Assembly: GCF_040436345.1 (NCBI RefSeq)
Contig: NC_133230.1
Location: forward strand, 25,595,197-25,659,196
From: Pagrus major
Taxonomy: Eukaryota; Chordata; Actinopteri; Spariformes; Sparidae
Direction of reading: 5' to 3'
Length of the DNA: 64,000 nt
The notes below the pieces were generated by a model. It saw nothing but the letters and a program-made list of their open reading frames with translations, did no database searches and was not told where the DNA came from. The translations under genes were made by a program, and so were the position numbers. Of the stretch, positions 41,177 to 55,903 are shown in pieces. Numbering within the stretch: the stretch's first letter is position 1; every line of letters starts with the position of its first letter.

Positions 41177-44100
41177 GATATTCATTCTTGACCTTTATCC
41201 CCTTAGCATCTCAGAGAAAAAAAATGCTGAGCAGTTTTGCATTTCTATACTATAACCACAGATGGTCATAGGGACTTGGTCAGTCTGCTCAGCCTTTTTC
41301 TTCTGAGGCTTTTAATAAGCCCAGAGTGCAGGAAACCAGTCTTTAGTGTAATGTAGTGTATGAATAGGAGACAGAAAAGGTCTTTCTATCATTCTGAAGA
41401 GACCAAAATATCACAATCTACCTTTAACATGTGATCCATGGACATTTATGGTTGTGAGTGTAGAGCAATGCTTTTGTATTTGTTTTCTAAAAATCAGACT
41501 ACGATGCGAGAACAAGAAAAGGTTCCTCAATTGGGTAACATTTTCAATAAGACCACTAGCAAGATTTGAAAGGGCAGACAATAGACTAGGTGACCACAGG
41601 GTTCTGTAAGTTAAAACTTCAAGGTGCAGCCATAGCAGATGATGGACAATGTCAAGTCAGGCTGTATACAAAAAGGGTGTTCCGGCCATGTGTTTTAGTC
41701 CTCTGTGACACACCTGTCTGGCATAACAGATTGACTGCTATTTTAATTAAGATGGCTGTCTACATAGGCTACTTAATGGCTTGTGTTAACCGATTTGCAT
41801 GCGTAACTGAATCAAAACATCTTTTTAGGCTTTAAGTCTATTTTACAGCACAACTACAGTGTTTAAGGGCACTGAGTGCTACCAAAACAGCATGTCCAGT
41901 GTAGACACTGGCAGAGGACTGAAGCGACTGTAGTGTTGCCACAGTGTTAAAATATTTGCAAATTAATTTAAGTCATACCATTTCTGTGTCTGAAACCCAT
42001 AGTAACACTCACATTACAAGCAATTCCACTGTAGCTCTTTTGTCTGTGTATTCAACCTGTCAGCTCTCGCGTAATGCTGAACCTCCATTTTGTGATCCTC
42101 TTTTATATGTAATCATTTATTTTATTTTCACATTTTTCCCTCTGTTACTCCAGTATTACCATTATATAATTTCTTAAAATGCCAAAAAAAACAACAAAAA
42201 CAATAAAAACACACTGAGCCTCTAACGTAGCGTCAAACTACATTCAAAACAATTTGTTCTCTTACACATCAGATAAAAGAACTGAGGTTTTATGTCACAG
42301 TACGAAAAGCATCGATGTCAATAATAAAAGCAATGATGGCTGAAATTTAACTGCTTGGTTTTAGGGTATTGTGTGTGCTGGCTCACTGCTACACAGTCCT
42401 GATTTAGTGGGACACTTTAACAGAACAGAGCCATCATTACTATTAATGCAAACATCTGTGCTTTCCCTACAATGAAAAGCCAAAGTGTCTGCTGTGAAAA
42501 AGGCCTATTGCTACAACTACATTTAATTGATTTATACTTATGGTGCAAAATGCCGATTCTTACCATTAGTTTACTTTTGCAATTATCGAAAATACAAAGT
42601 TTTTGTATACAAGTTTAATCTTTATACAATATGATGCAGTAAGTCCAAATTCGAATGTCCCTCTGTGTTTTTACTTTTCAGCAGCATAGCTTAGAAATAA
42701 TTTTATGTGCAGCGGCAGATTCTTGAATGCCTAATTTAAGAACATCCAAATGAGCATGTGACAATGTCAGAGCAGCAGAGTTTCTTTTACAACTTCATCA
42801 CCATGCACTGATCATGTAGTCTATGTCTCCTACAGGTGATAATATATTTGTAATAATGAAAAACCAACAGCTACGCATAGGGCAGAGATAATTGTTTTGG
42901 GAAGAGAGGGAATAGTGGCCTGCTCACGAATGGCTTTGGTAGGGAAAACTATATTGTCCCAACATGTGCGAACAAACACAATCACAAAATTGCTAAAAAC
43001 CAATACATAAAGTCTAGTCTGACTTTGTTGATAGTGACTAGCATTAGTCACACTGCAGGATGTTGATGTGAAGTAAGGCAAATTAACTTAAATAAGTCCT
43101 GTTACAGCCTTTTATGCTGCTTAATACATAAAAAGAGAAACTTGAACAGTTCCCATGACTAATCTACAAGAGAGTCACGCACTCTGATTGAAGGGTTTTT
43201 TGGTTAAAACAATGTTTGTTGCTCGTGAGTGGCTTGCAGTGAGTGTGTCTCTGAGCCATGTTTTTTGGTCAGTGAAGGAGATACACCTGATTTACCTCCC
43301 TTGTCAGATCGCAATGTAAAGTCTGCTGCATTGTAGCACCTCATTAAGAAGTTTATTTAGGGCCATTAAGAATCTCCCCAAGAACCCGATACGATAAGGG
43401 AAGAAATTAGACCCAGCAGCTTGTGAGAAGTGTGAGAAAAAGTCCCGACACTACATATAGGTGAGTACTGGCCAACTTTGCGTGCTTTATTCCATGTCTA
43501 AGTTTCTCCAGGAGTTGCCTGTCTTCATGAACTGAACTGAAACTGAATTTCTGGGAGGTTCTTGGAAAAACAGAACAGACTATTTACCAAGTGAACTCTG
43601 GGAGAAGTCTTTCAAACACATGACCAAACTAATATTAAATTGAGTTGTGGTCTACTTGCTTTTGCTCTGCTGGTTTTTAGAGATGTTATTTCATTGCTTC
43701 TTGCTATGAAATATAGCAAGTAGCTATACCCACCCCCACCCAATCCTGCTACAGCCCTCCACCTCACGTCGTCAACACATATCAACCCGGGTAAACAACA
43801 TTGTCATTCATGTTGGTGGGCTCTGCTTGGAATGCACAGTACACAGACTACCATGCATCATGTTAACATGTTTTGGCTTTTGGATTCTTTCCATTAACCC
43901 CACAATGCTTCTCACTGCCTGCTTTGTTTGTGAGCCTACTAAAAACCTAAAGAAGTGCCTAACAGGTTCCTTACCAGTATTTTTTTTTCAATAAAATTTA
44001 GGATATAGTCATCAGAAGAGCTTATGCAAGTCCTTCACGCTCTTGAATACAACTGCATAATTTATGTGTAATTAAAAACAGAAAATGTTTTCCTATGTAT

Positions 44101-45820
44101 TGTACACAAGTATTCACACATGTAAACAGCATGTCATAAACAACATAAGAAGTGTGGATGGGTTTACTCGAGCTGACATCCCTCAGTAATGGAGCCAATC
44201 ACTGGATTAAGCCAGCCTGGAGTCTATTATTCATTTATTTATTTATTATTATATTTAATGCAACAAAATGTAACCTCACGGAGAGAGTTCGTGGATTGTT
44301 CAGTCTTATCCCCAGGTTGTCAAATACTGACACTTTGGGTTGCCAACTCGGGTCGGACGCCAACCCCAAAGCGTCAAAGAAAGGATGAGACTGAACAATC
44401 ATATTTATCTCCAGGAAGTTACATTTTGTTGCTTTATGACCTATTTTGTATTAATAAAGTGAGTTTGTGGCTGAAACAGACTCACCTTTGTTGGAATTAA
44501 AAAAAAAAAATCAATATGAATTGCACATTTTGCATACTGTCTTGTCATTTATCACTCTAAGAACATAAATGGACACATGCCTTTAAATATGTTGGGGCCT
44601 GAAATCTTAACAAAACAGATGTGGAGGAGATTTATACATACAATTTTCTACACAAGAATTGGAAAAGATTTCACATTTCTTTATTCCCCACAATCTGTCT
44701 CATTCTTTGTCACTACATACTTACTTTTATAGCCTTGATCCCTGACTTGGTGATCTGGGTCATCTTGGCCTTGGAGATGGGCGGCTTGTACTCATTCAAT
44801 GAGTACAACTGAAAAACGACATGAGACAACAGAGAACATCTTTTGTCATACAATGTAAATAACAAGACATAACCTTATATATTCATAGCCATACAAGAAG
44901 TCGTCCAAAACATTGTCCCTTGAGAGGCTTTGTTCAGCATTTACAAAACCTAATTTTTTTGGTATGTTTGTGGTCAGAGAGCCATCGATTTTATAACGAG
45001 ACGATGTAATGTTCGTGGGCTTGCCTCTGACTCATGCCATTTGTGATGATACACTCATTACAACAAAATATCAATTTACAATTTAATTGCTGTAAACTGT
45101 GGAATAAAATTCGTATGAACCGTTTGTTATGAGTGTATAATGAGGTGGGTTTTATACGTATCGTGCCAAAGGACGGACATACTTTTGTGTCAATGCAGAC
45201 AAAACGGGTGCGCTAGCTTTGAGCCCTCTGATAGCTAGTGGTTAACCTAGCTAGCTGTCTTAATGAGCTAGTTTATCAAGCCATTTATATTATGTGCAGC
45301 CACACACAAATTAGGGGACACTAATTCAGTCAGAATTAACGTTACATGCGCATTATTATTTTGCAAAGTGACACTGGAGCGCGGGGTATTTTGACCACGT
45401 CCATATTAGTAAGTTAACTAATCAAGTTATCACGCAGCTGATGTGGTTTTGCTAACTTGTAGCTAACTAGCTTGCTCGCTAGTGAACATTAGCACCTGTC
45501 TGTGGAAAATTCTGGCTCACTGACAGGCAACCCAACAAGTTGTGTGTTAAGAAATCTATTCTCTTCACAGCTATACTCCACACAGTCGACATGTATTACA
45601 CACTGAATGCGTTAGCATTAACGGTGTTTTGTTGTGCACAGACAGCGGCCTTGTTAGACTACCCTCCCCTTCCTCTCCTTTTCTGCTAACGATACTTGAT
45701 GCTAATGTTAGCCCACAAGCTACCGCAATTGTGAATTTAACATTTTCTGCTCTCAACGTGTTCAGAGTTTTTTAAGGGATTCAAACAAACCTCATTGTTA
45801 AAGGCTTTGACGGCCTCCAT
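21175..45820 (-). CDS. scaf8: scaf8, SR-related and CTD-associated factor 8 (20 coding exons)
   Basis: Nuclear protein that binds the phosphorylated C-terminal domain of RNA polymerase II and acts in elongation and termination. The CDS joins, in transcription order: 45820-45791, 44808-44725, 29226-29182, 28884-28723, 28393-28237, 28102-27975, 27782-27606, 27516-27437, 27349-27229, 26834-26703, 26615-26506, 26053-25860, 25766-25666, 25373-25260, 25008-24852, 24465-24335, 24020-23879, 23798-23751, 23619-23398, 23240-21175. This is 4401 nt, 1466 residues plus TAA; human SCAF8 is about 1270, and the excess is mostly C-terminal repeats. Domains: CID at residues 1 to about 140 (MEAVKAFNNELYSLNEYKPP; FYKHVVQSVEKFIQK; SKIVRVLNLWQK), Gln-rich middle 160-330, RS region about 395-445, RRM about 477-550 (LWVGQV, RGCAYICM), Pro-rich 640-780, Arg/Glu/Asp repeat about 1085-1131, acidic run about 1328-1350, and a C-terminus ending TDTEGT as in mammals. 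The start ATG has a good context (ACCATGG). The wording at FYKHVVQ and the TEGT tail separate it from the paralogue scaf4. Confidence 0.97.
21320..21460 (-). repeat. scaf8: coding minisatellite in scaf8 exon 20
   Basis: Degenerate 12-base units read on the plus strand as GGAGAGGGCTCT / GGGGAGGCCTCA and on the coding strand as S-P-E-P / S-P-E-A. They give a protein stretch of about 48 residues (about 1371-1418) of PSPE/ASPE repeats. Confidence 0.9.
23398..23619 (-). CDS. scaf8: scaf8 coding exon 19
   Basis: 222 nt, phase 1 at both ends. Encodes LVQPSVATSQDAVKESPFSA, then a Gly/Pro/Met-rich stretch ending in AAELTLQ. Splice sites are CTGTAG and GTGAAG. Confidence 0.9.
23751..23798 (-). CDS. 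scaf8: scaf8 coding exon 18 (48 nt)
   Basis: 48 nt, both ends in phase 1, so it can be skipped without a frameshift. Encodes GFMQAAQTAGLAAATS. The start of the motif (GFM) matches the family; the Ala-rich part is not conserved in my memory of the human protein. Confidence 0.87.
23879..24020 (-). CDS. scaf8: scaf8 coding exon 17 (Pro-rich)
   Basis: 142 nt. Encodes LPVAQAVPSAVGLVPPTFPV and GIPPPGYGPPPPFIRAGF, matching the Pro-rich region of mammalian SCAF8. The donor is GTAAAT. Confidence 0.93.
24335..24465 (-). CDS. scaf8: scaf8 coding exon 16
   Basis: 131 nt. Begins EWEAAKTAEPAKE (family EWE motif) and runs through Thr/Gln-rich sequence to VTMMPVQ. Phase closes with exons 15 and 17. Confidence 0.9.
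24852..25008 (-). CDS. scaf8: scaf8 coding exon 15 (end of RRM)
   Basis: 157 nt. Encodes IAWALNKGVKQEYKQFWDVD, LGVTYIPWEKVK and FAEGGIIDQETVND. IAWALNKG is the last RRM strand. The acceptor GATACAG is preceded by a long TG repeat instead of a pyrimidine tract. Skipping this exon would shift the frame. Confidence 0.96.
25009..25259 (-). other. scaf8: scaf8 intron 14, GC-AG type with UG repeat at the acceptor
   Basis: 251 nt. The donor is GC (25259-25258) and the acceptor AG (25010-25009). A TG-rich repeat on the transcribed strand (25081-25022) ends about 13 bases before the acceptor, and there is no normal polypyrimidine tract. The junction is fixed by the conserved KIGSKIIK / IAWALNKG protein context. 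Confidence 0.9.
25021..25081 (-). repeat. (TG)n microsatellite beside the scaf8 exon 15 acceptor
   Basis: On the plus strand the run is CA dinucleotides interrupted by three CCCA units (about 25037-25052). The intronic RNA therefore carries a UG repeat of about 60 nt just before exon 15. Confidence 0.95.
25260..25373 (-). CDS. scaf8: scaf8 coding exon 14 (RRM, RNP1)
   Basis: 114 nt, 38 residues, phase 0 at both ends. Encodes MIPPRGCAYICMVHRQDAYR and then the KIGSKIIK end. RGCAYICM is the RNP1-type strand. The donor dinucleotide is GC, not GT (AAG|GCAAAC); no GT nearby gives the conserved junction. Confidence 0.95.
25666..25766 (-). CDS. scaf8: scaf8 coding exon 13 (RRM, RNP2)
   Basis: 101 nt. 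Encodes VCSTTLWVGQVDKKATQQDL through FEEFGQIESIN. LWVGQV is the RNP2-type strand of the RRM. The acceptor is CCTAG and the donor GTAAGA. Confidence 0.97.
25860..26053 (-). CDS. scaf8: scaf8 coding exon 12 (RS region)
   Basis: 194 nt. Encodes an Arg/Ser and Lys/Arg region (SPKRRRSRSRSGSRKRKHRK) and the conserved KKGLPPIRSKTLS just before the RRM. The donor is GTAAGT. Confidence 0.96.
26207..26236 (+). repeat. (AGAA)n microsatellite in a scaf8 intron
   Basis: About seven AGAA units, between coding exons 12 and 11; on the transcribed strand it is a pyrimidine run, (TTCT)n. Confidence 0.95.
26506..26615 (-). CDS. scaf8: scaf8 coding exon 11 (acidic patch, start of RS region)
   Basis: 110 nt. 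Encodes DMDLDEGPDGMEEEIFEAEE and then STRSRTRSRSR. The last codon is split AG|G with the next exon. The acceptor is AAG rather than the preferred CAG. Confidence 0.93.
26703..26834 (-). CDS. scaf8: scaf8 coding exon 10
   Basis: 132 nt, 44 residues, phase 0 at both ends. It ends LDDSIDNQQQ, matching the conserved LDDSID-QQQ motif of the family just before the acidic patch. Confidence 0.94.
27229..27349 (-). CDS. scaf8: scaf8 coding exon 9 (Gln-rich)
   Basis: 121 nt. Encodes PMVSEPINSSLFHQLAEQLQ followed by a Gln-rich run, as in the mammalian protein. The acceptor is TTTACAG and the donor GTACGT. Confidence 0.95.
27437..27516 (-). CDS. scaf8: scaf8 coding exon 8
   Basis: 80 nt. Encodes KLLGPFDFGNDSERGEESKK and DTSSSQ. 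It ends in a CT|G split leucine codon; the donor is GTGAGT. Confidence 0.93.
27606..27782 (-). CDS. scaf8: scaf8 coding exon 7 (Gln/Leu/Ala-rich)
   Basis: 177 nt, 59 residues, phase 0 at both ends. Contains LQQLVQSLQMQQQKPQ and the conserved ALDAGLVVQLQALTAQLTAA segment. The donor is GTAATG. Confidence 0.95.
27975..28102 (-). CDS. scaf8: scaf8 coding exon 6
   Basis: 128 nt. Encodes TPATPATPANIVQGLPDW and AVAQILQSPQGQQ, the conserved linker after the CID. Canonical splice sites (CCCAG acceptor, GTTAGT donor). Confidence 0.95.
28237..28393 (-). CDS. scaf8: scaf8 coding exon 5 (end of CID)
   Basis: 157 nt. Starts SKIVRVLNLWQKNAVFKSD and runs through PLLDMAAG into a Pro/Ser/Val linker ending NNTTPG. 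The final codon is split G|GT across the next intron. Confidence 0.96.
28723..28884 (-). CDS. scaf8: scaf8 coding exon 4 (CID core)
   Basis: 162 nt, 54 residues, phase 0 at both ends. Encodes CKPEYKVPGLYVIDSIVRQS through CPSDDK, the best conserved part of the CID and the surface that contacts the polymerase CTD in this family. Confidence 0.97.
29182..29226 (-). CDS. scaf8: scaf8 coding exon 3 (CID, 45 nt)
   Basis: A 45-nt microexon-sized exon encoding FYKHVVQSVEKFIQK, a helix of the CID. Phase 0 at both ends, with CAG acceptor and GTGAGTT donor. It is isolated by the giant intron 2. Confidence 0.95.
30090..30360 (+). repeat. dispersed repeat, copy 1 (pairs with 37.5 kb)
   Basis: Shares with 37500-37755, in the same order, TTTTCTTACTAAACCTGC (copy 2 TTTTCTTATCAAACCTGC), a TTTGC-TTTTCTTGG/TAG stretch and GATAGCCGGCTAACTTTG (copy 2 TAGCTAGCTGGCTGACTTTG). 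Family not identified. Confidence 0.55.
32882..33120 (+). repeat. dispersed repeat (pairs with 62.5 kb)
   Basis: Starts TGTGGGGTTATGGGAGTTGT. Shares GGGAGTTGTTGTC, a TTCCTTCCTCA-TTTC segment and CAACCAAATAAAACGCC / GACCAAATGAAACGCAC with the 62.5-kb sequence, in the same order. Short non-coding fish-type repeat, family not identified. Confidence 0.55.
33495..33783. mobile_element. 289-bp element with perfect 15-bp inverted repeats
   Basis: TTAAATGTGCACTAT at 33495-33509 is exactly complementary to ATAGTGCACATTTAA at 33769-33783. The outermost four bases are TTAA on both sides, which could be a TTAA target duplication. The interior is AT-rich and non-coding. It lies in scaf8 intron 2. The superfamily is not assigned: TTAA targets suggest piggyBac-like insertion but the ends do not start CCY. 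Confidence 0.75.
37500..37755 (+). repeat. dispersed repeat, copy 2 (pairs with 30.1 kb)
   Basis: Second copy of the repeat at 30090-30360, direct orientation, same intron of scaf8. Most alike around 37585-37665 and 37715-37750. Limits are approximate. Confidence 0.55.
41137..41171 (+). repeat. (AT)n run followed by poly(T)
   Basis: ATATAT run of about 26 bases then nine to ten T, in scaf8 intron 2. Confidence 0.95.
44294..44400. repeat. long imperfect hairpin in scaf8 intron 2
   Basis: GATTGTTCAGTCTTATCC (44294-44311) pairs with GGATGAGACTGAACAATC (44383-44400) at 17 of 18 positions, and an inner arm CACTTTGGGTTG pairs imperfectly with CCAACCCCAAAGCG. The loop is about 15 bases around ACTCGGGTCGGA. 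It may be a MITE relic or a transcribed hairpin. Confidence 0.65.
44725..44808 (-). CDS. scaf8: scaf8 coding exon 2 (CID)
   Basis: 84 nt, phase 0 at both ends. Encodes LYSLNEYKPPISKAKM and the TQITKSGIKAIK stretch of the CID. The acceptor is TTTTTCAG and the donor GTAAGT. It is followed by a 15.5-kb intron. Confidence 0.95.
45791..45820 (-). CDS. scaf8: scaf8 coding exon 1
   Basis: Encodes the first ten residues, MEAVKAFNNE, the start of the CID. The ATG is at 45820-45818 in a strong initiation context. The donor after GAG is GTTTGT, a GT but not a strong match to consensus. Confidence 0.93.
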
Positions 45821-46090
45821 GGTGTTGGATTTCGGCTCGCAGGCGACTGTAAATATTTACAGATATCTCCTCAATAACCGGTTTGAGACATGCATGCTCG
45901 ACGTTTGGTGAGATGGAGGAGACTGCCAATATGGCGCATATACCCTCAATGGGAAATCTGCAGAGACCTGCGACCCCTAGTGTCAACCTAGGGACACTAC
46001 AAGCTGTACCAATCGGCTCCCTTTTGCTTTTGTGTTTCAAATACACAAACTCATTTATGGTTAACAAAAATTAAAATAAAGCCGCAGTAA
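45821..46090 (-). promoter_or_regulatory. scaf8: scaf8 5' UTR and core promoter (inferred)
   Basis: The interval between the scaf8 ATG and the nearest ipcef1 poly(A) signal is only about 0.28 kb, so promoter and 5' UTR must lie here or overlap ipcef1. It holds a CCAAT motif at 45926-45930 (plus strand) overlapping a YY1-like AATATGGCG (45928-45936), about 106-116 bases upstream of the ATG. YY1-type ATGGCG motifs often sit at the start site of TATA-less housekeeping genes. The start site itself is not determined. Confidence 0.5.
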
Positions 46091-46099
46091 AACATGTTC

Positions 46100-47364
46100 A
46101 CTCTTGTGTAACACTTTATTTCCATGTATACAAACAAACACACTGACGCGAGATCAAGCACAATTAACAGCACACATCCATGTACAACTATTTACAGAGT
46201 TGGTATTTTACATGCACAACAAATAAAAAGTAAGCCAGGAAGAAAATGCAGTTTTGTGCATGGAGCTTGGTTTGGCCCCTACCAGTAGATGATATCAGAG
46301 GCACCTGACTTTCCTAAATCTGTCGCTCTCTGGAGTGGCTGTCAACAGTCACATAATGCCTGATGTCTGTATCCGGATGAGCTCCCAATCCGTTTATTTG
46401 TTTATCTATGAGCACAGGGGTTTCTGGTTGGCTGGACATTTGTTTCGTTTGTAGGATCTGTCTTAAAGAACAATATTTGAGTTTTTTTTCTTGAGCATTA
46501 CCCATCGCACATCCTAGATTTAATTGCAAATGCATACTGGTACATTGTGCCTTAAGTCCAACACGCTGTATTAATATTGGTTATACATTTCTAATAACCT
46601 CATTATCACATTAAGATGGTTTTTCTTCATTAATTCTTCATTTAAAAAATACTTTGTTTTTTTTTCTAATGAAAATTCGGTCATTTCTTATATCTTCTTT
46701 GTTGATTACTGTATTAAAAATTGACACTTTTAGATATTCTACACTGATCCTGATTTGTGACCAACATTTATTCTGTTAGTGCAGGCCCTGGTGTTCTTCA
46801 TAATAAGTATGACAATAACCTTTCTAGGGCGAACAACACACACCAATCATTCAAAACAGCTGCAATAAAACATGTGTAACAGGCAGTGATAGTGCATAGC
46901 ACCAATAATTGACTGAAAACAGTTAAAACTGACTGAAGACATTCAAAAATGTGTTCACTACTGATGAAACCAAAGTAGATAAAACAAACCGTAAAAAACA
47001 AGTTTTTCTATGCAGAGACCAACGGATCCATTGCTCAGTGTACTCCATCATCGCAAATATTACAATGCATAGGTTCACAGAATTACAAGATAAAAACAAC
47101 CATCTGTAAAATTTGCTAAAAGTAATACTAAGACACATTTCACATTTTTAATGTGACCTGCTAATCATAAAATGTTTGCTCCATTTCCAGATAGGAACTA
47201 AAAACACCATTCTTCATTAATCCAGTTACTTAAGATGAAAAGTAAGTCCACTGATATGTAACAGTAGTCTCATTTGAATACAGCATTGTGAGTGTGTGTA
47301 TCCACATCATGTGAGTGTGAAGTCCTCCCAGTACAAAAACAGCAAAACCAGTCTGTAGGAGTCT
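46100..47364 (-). other. ipcef1: ipcef1 3' untranslated region (inferred extent)
   Basis: About 1.26 kb of AT-rich sequence between the ipcef1 stop and the scaf8 promoter. Minus-strand AATAAA signals are at 46772-46767, 46398-46393 and 46120-46115. The last is closest to scaf8. No coding exon is seen here. Confidence 0.55.
46115..46120 (-). terminator. ipcef1: poly(A) signal, probable distal ipcef1 3' end
   Basis: AATAAA on the minus strand, about 1.25 kb past the stop codon and about 295 bases upstream of the scaf8 ATG. Proximal alternatives are at 46398-46393 and 46772-46767. Confidence 0.45.
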
Positions 47365-53782
<6,418 letters not shown>

Positions 53783-53806
<24 letters not shown>

Positions 53807-53836
53807 TGAAGGGGGCACAGATATGGGGAAGGCAGC
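53783..53836 (-). CDS. ipcef1: ipcef1 first supported coding exon
   Basis: An exon of 54 nt between a CAACAG acceptor and a GTAAGT donor. The ATG at 53806 gives MAADDYNP. The ten codons before it (AAFPISVPPS) are also open and in frame right up to the acceptor, so the exon could instead be internal to a longer protein. The mammalian protein has a short MAID-type stretch at a similar place. Confidence 0.8.
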
Positions 53837-55828
53837 CTGTTGAGAGAAACCAAAAAAAAAAAAAACTCCTTATCCACAGAGGCCTAGGTTGACAATATCA
53901 ACACCCACAGGTGAATGGGCAGAAAATTAGCAGCTCTTTGCTCGCTTGTGTGACAACAGGAAGTCACGTCATGGATAGACAGCTCAGATAATGTTGCTCA
54001 ATTTGAATGTTTTTCCACTTATTTTGAGTGAAAAAAAAAATTAAATGTGAGTTGAATGTGAGTTGAAAGCACCATTTCTCCTTCTTTGGAAATGGAAGCC
54101 GAGTCAGAAAAAAAGGCTAAAAACTTGAAACGCTGAAGCAGGCGAACAGAACTGACTCAAAGCTGAAGTGTCACAACGTTCAGTGTCAGCAGTTCAACAG
54201 CCTATGACACATAGCTACCTACACTGCCTTCAAGTATTGAAGATTAGAAGGCTTCTTTGTAGTGTCACATTTTAAGAAAAAGCGTTTTAAGCAGTATCAA
54301 GCACAGAGGAAAAAAACACATTTTGAGATGTAACAACATAGATGAACAGTGACATGAAAGATATTGAGAAATCCAAGTTGACACTATTGACTAACTTCCT
54401 CTGCGTGCTTAAGTTCCTTATTCGTAGAGTGTAAAGTGTCAAAGCTGCCTGAAAGACACACTCAACAGCAAACATTTAACAACTTGTCTCTGTTGAAAAG
54501 CTTTTCCTGATTCGATACAGCAAAAATCTGAATATGATCTGACAGAATTAAAGAATCTCAACATCACTACACTTACAGATCTGACACATCTCGCCTTGAG
54601 TCTACAACCTCAACCTTACATCTTGTCAGACTAAGCGTACCGAACGCAACCCAGCCTTGATGTCAGGAAATGTAAAAGCACAGGTGGCGATGTGGTCACA
54701 GGGTCCTGAGTTCAGGTCCCGCTGCCGTTGTTCGCACTCAAACATTCACCACAAACTGTATCTACACACAGTGACAACAACAAAAGAAGAGAGGAAGACT
54801 CATACCTGGTACCTGAAACTTCACAGATTCACTTCAAGTTCAGTATCAGTATCCCGTGTTGCTCTAAAGGCTTACACAATGACAGCACTTATCTAAACTA
54901 AACCTCTGTGTATCAGTGTATATATCTGTGTGTGTGTGCGTGTTTCTTTGTCTTGCTCAACACACAGGCATCATATCTTGTTTTCCGGGTGCTTGAGTCA
55001 CCGGCTGCATGTAGGAGTTACATGATGATCACCACATAAACCACAGCCGAACCTGACACTGAATGTGTGTGTGTGTGTGTGTTTAGCAAGTAAGTTCCTG
55101 TGGGATTTTTTTTCTTGCAGGTGTGAACAGTTAACTTTTTAGTTATGTTATTCCTATAAAACAAATGTATCTGCAGATTTGCATGTAATGTTTCATTATA
55201 ATGACCTAAAGAGTGATAAATAGACTTAGACCTTTCTGGCTTCAATCAGTTCAGCTGGCAGCTATCTGCCATCTGCCAACCACATCTGCATCTATTATCT
55301 GTTTTTTAATCTCCTCAAAACGAACAGTGGTTGAAGCTCATGCATCACATTTTAGTTGTGAATTTTGGTTACTGCAAAATAAGTCTTGGAATCTATACAA
55401 AAAGCTTATAAACAAACAAATGCTAAACCTAACAATAAAAATGTTAAGTGCGAATGCATTTCATAAACAACTCGGACATAACCAAATCCCCATTGCATAG
55501 CGGGGCCATTTTAAGTAGTAGTCTTGGAAACCTAAAATACGGTTTCTTAAACGTGAAATCACGTAAATGTTCACTATATTTCGGGAATTAATAAAACAAT
55601 GTGTTATTTAACCCCTCAAACTCCACTTCAAACGGCTGCCGCCAACATTTAACGAAGTTTTTACCTTATGTCATGAAATTAAAAAAAACCTTAAAAATAC
55701 ACTGTAGTCTGGTCAGTGTTCGTCCTCAGACGCAGCCTGTTCATACTCTAGTCCAGCCAAAAACGTCGCCTGCGAAAACTCTTTATCAGCTTCACACAGT
55801 TTTAACAAAACATATCATTTCACTCTAC
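53837..55828 (-). other. interval upstream of the first supported ipcef1 exon
   Basis: 2.0 kb, an intron if the 55.83-kb exon is real. It is AT-rich, with a GT microsatellite at 55064-55082. Around 54660-54740 there is a patch with a B-box-like GAGTTCAGGTCC that may be a decayed tRNA-derived SINE. No exon was recognised. Confidence 0.5.
55064..55082 (+). repeat. (GT)n microsatellite
   Basis: About 19 bases of GTGTGT upstream of ipcef1. Confidence 0.9.
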
Positions 55829-55903
55829 CTTCCACCATGACTTCAATGAAAGCAGTTTAGCCCGAAAACTCTGCTCAAAGTCTGCCCAAACCTTGGTCAG
55901 CAT
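55829..55903 (-). CDS. ipcef1: possible alternative ipcef1 first coding exon
   Basis: An open stretch on the minus strand starts with ATG (G at -3) and encodes MLTKVWADFEQSFRAKLLSL and KSWWK, then meets a possible donor AAG|GTAGAG. Spliced to 53836 it continues in frame into AAFPISVPPSMAADDYNP, giving a 492-residue protein. The surrounding 55.7-56.0 kb has more CpG than its neighbourhood, as a promoter might. I do not recognise this N-terminus in mammalian IPCEF1; it is a splicing inference only and could be 5' UTR. Confidence 0.35.

Larger units (their letters stand above)
29227..44724 (-). other. scaf8: scaf8 intron 2 (15.5 kb), repeat-rich
   Basis: This intron interrupts the CID between residues 38 and 39 and is longer than the rest of the gene combined. 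It holds two copies of one dispersed repeat (about 30.1 and 37.5 kb), a copy of another at 32.9 kb, an inverted-repeat element at 33495-33783, an AT repeat at 41137-41162, a poly(A) run near 37130 and a long hairpin at 44294-44400. No convincing nested exon was found on either strand. Confidence 0.85.

Noticed and set aside
21175-45820. Assignment of the first gene as scaf4
   Set aside because: The N-terminus MEAVKAFNNELYSLNEYKPP, FYKHVVQSVEKFIQK and the tail TDTEGT match scaf8 rather than scaf4.
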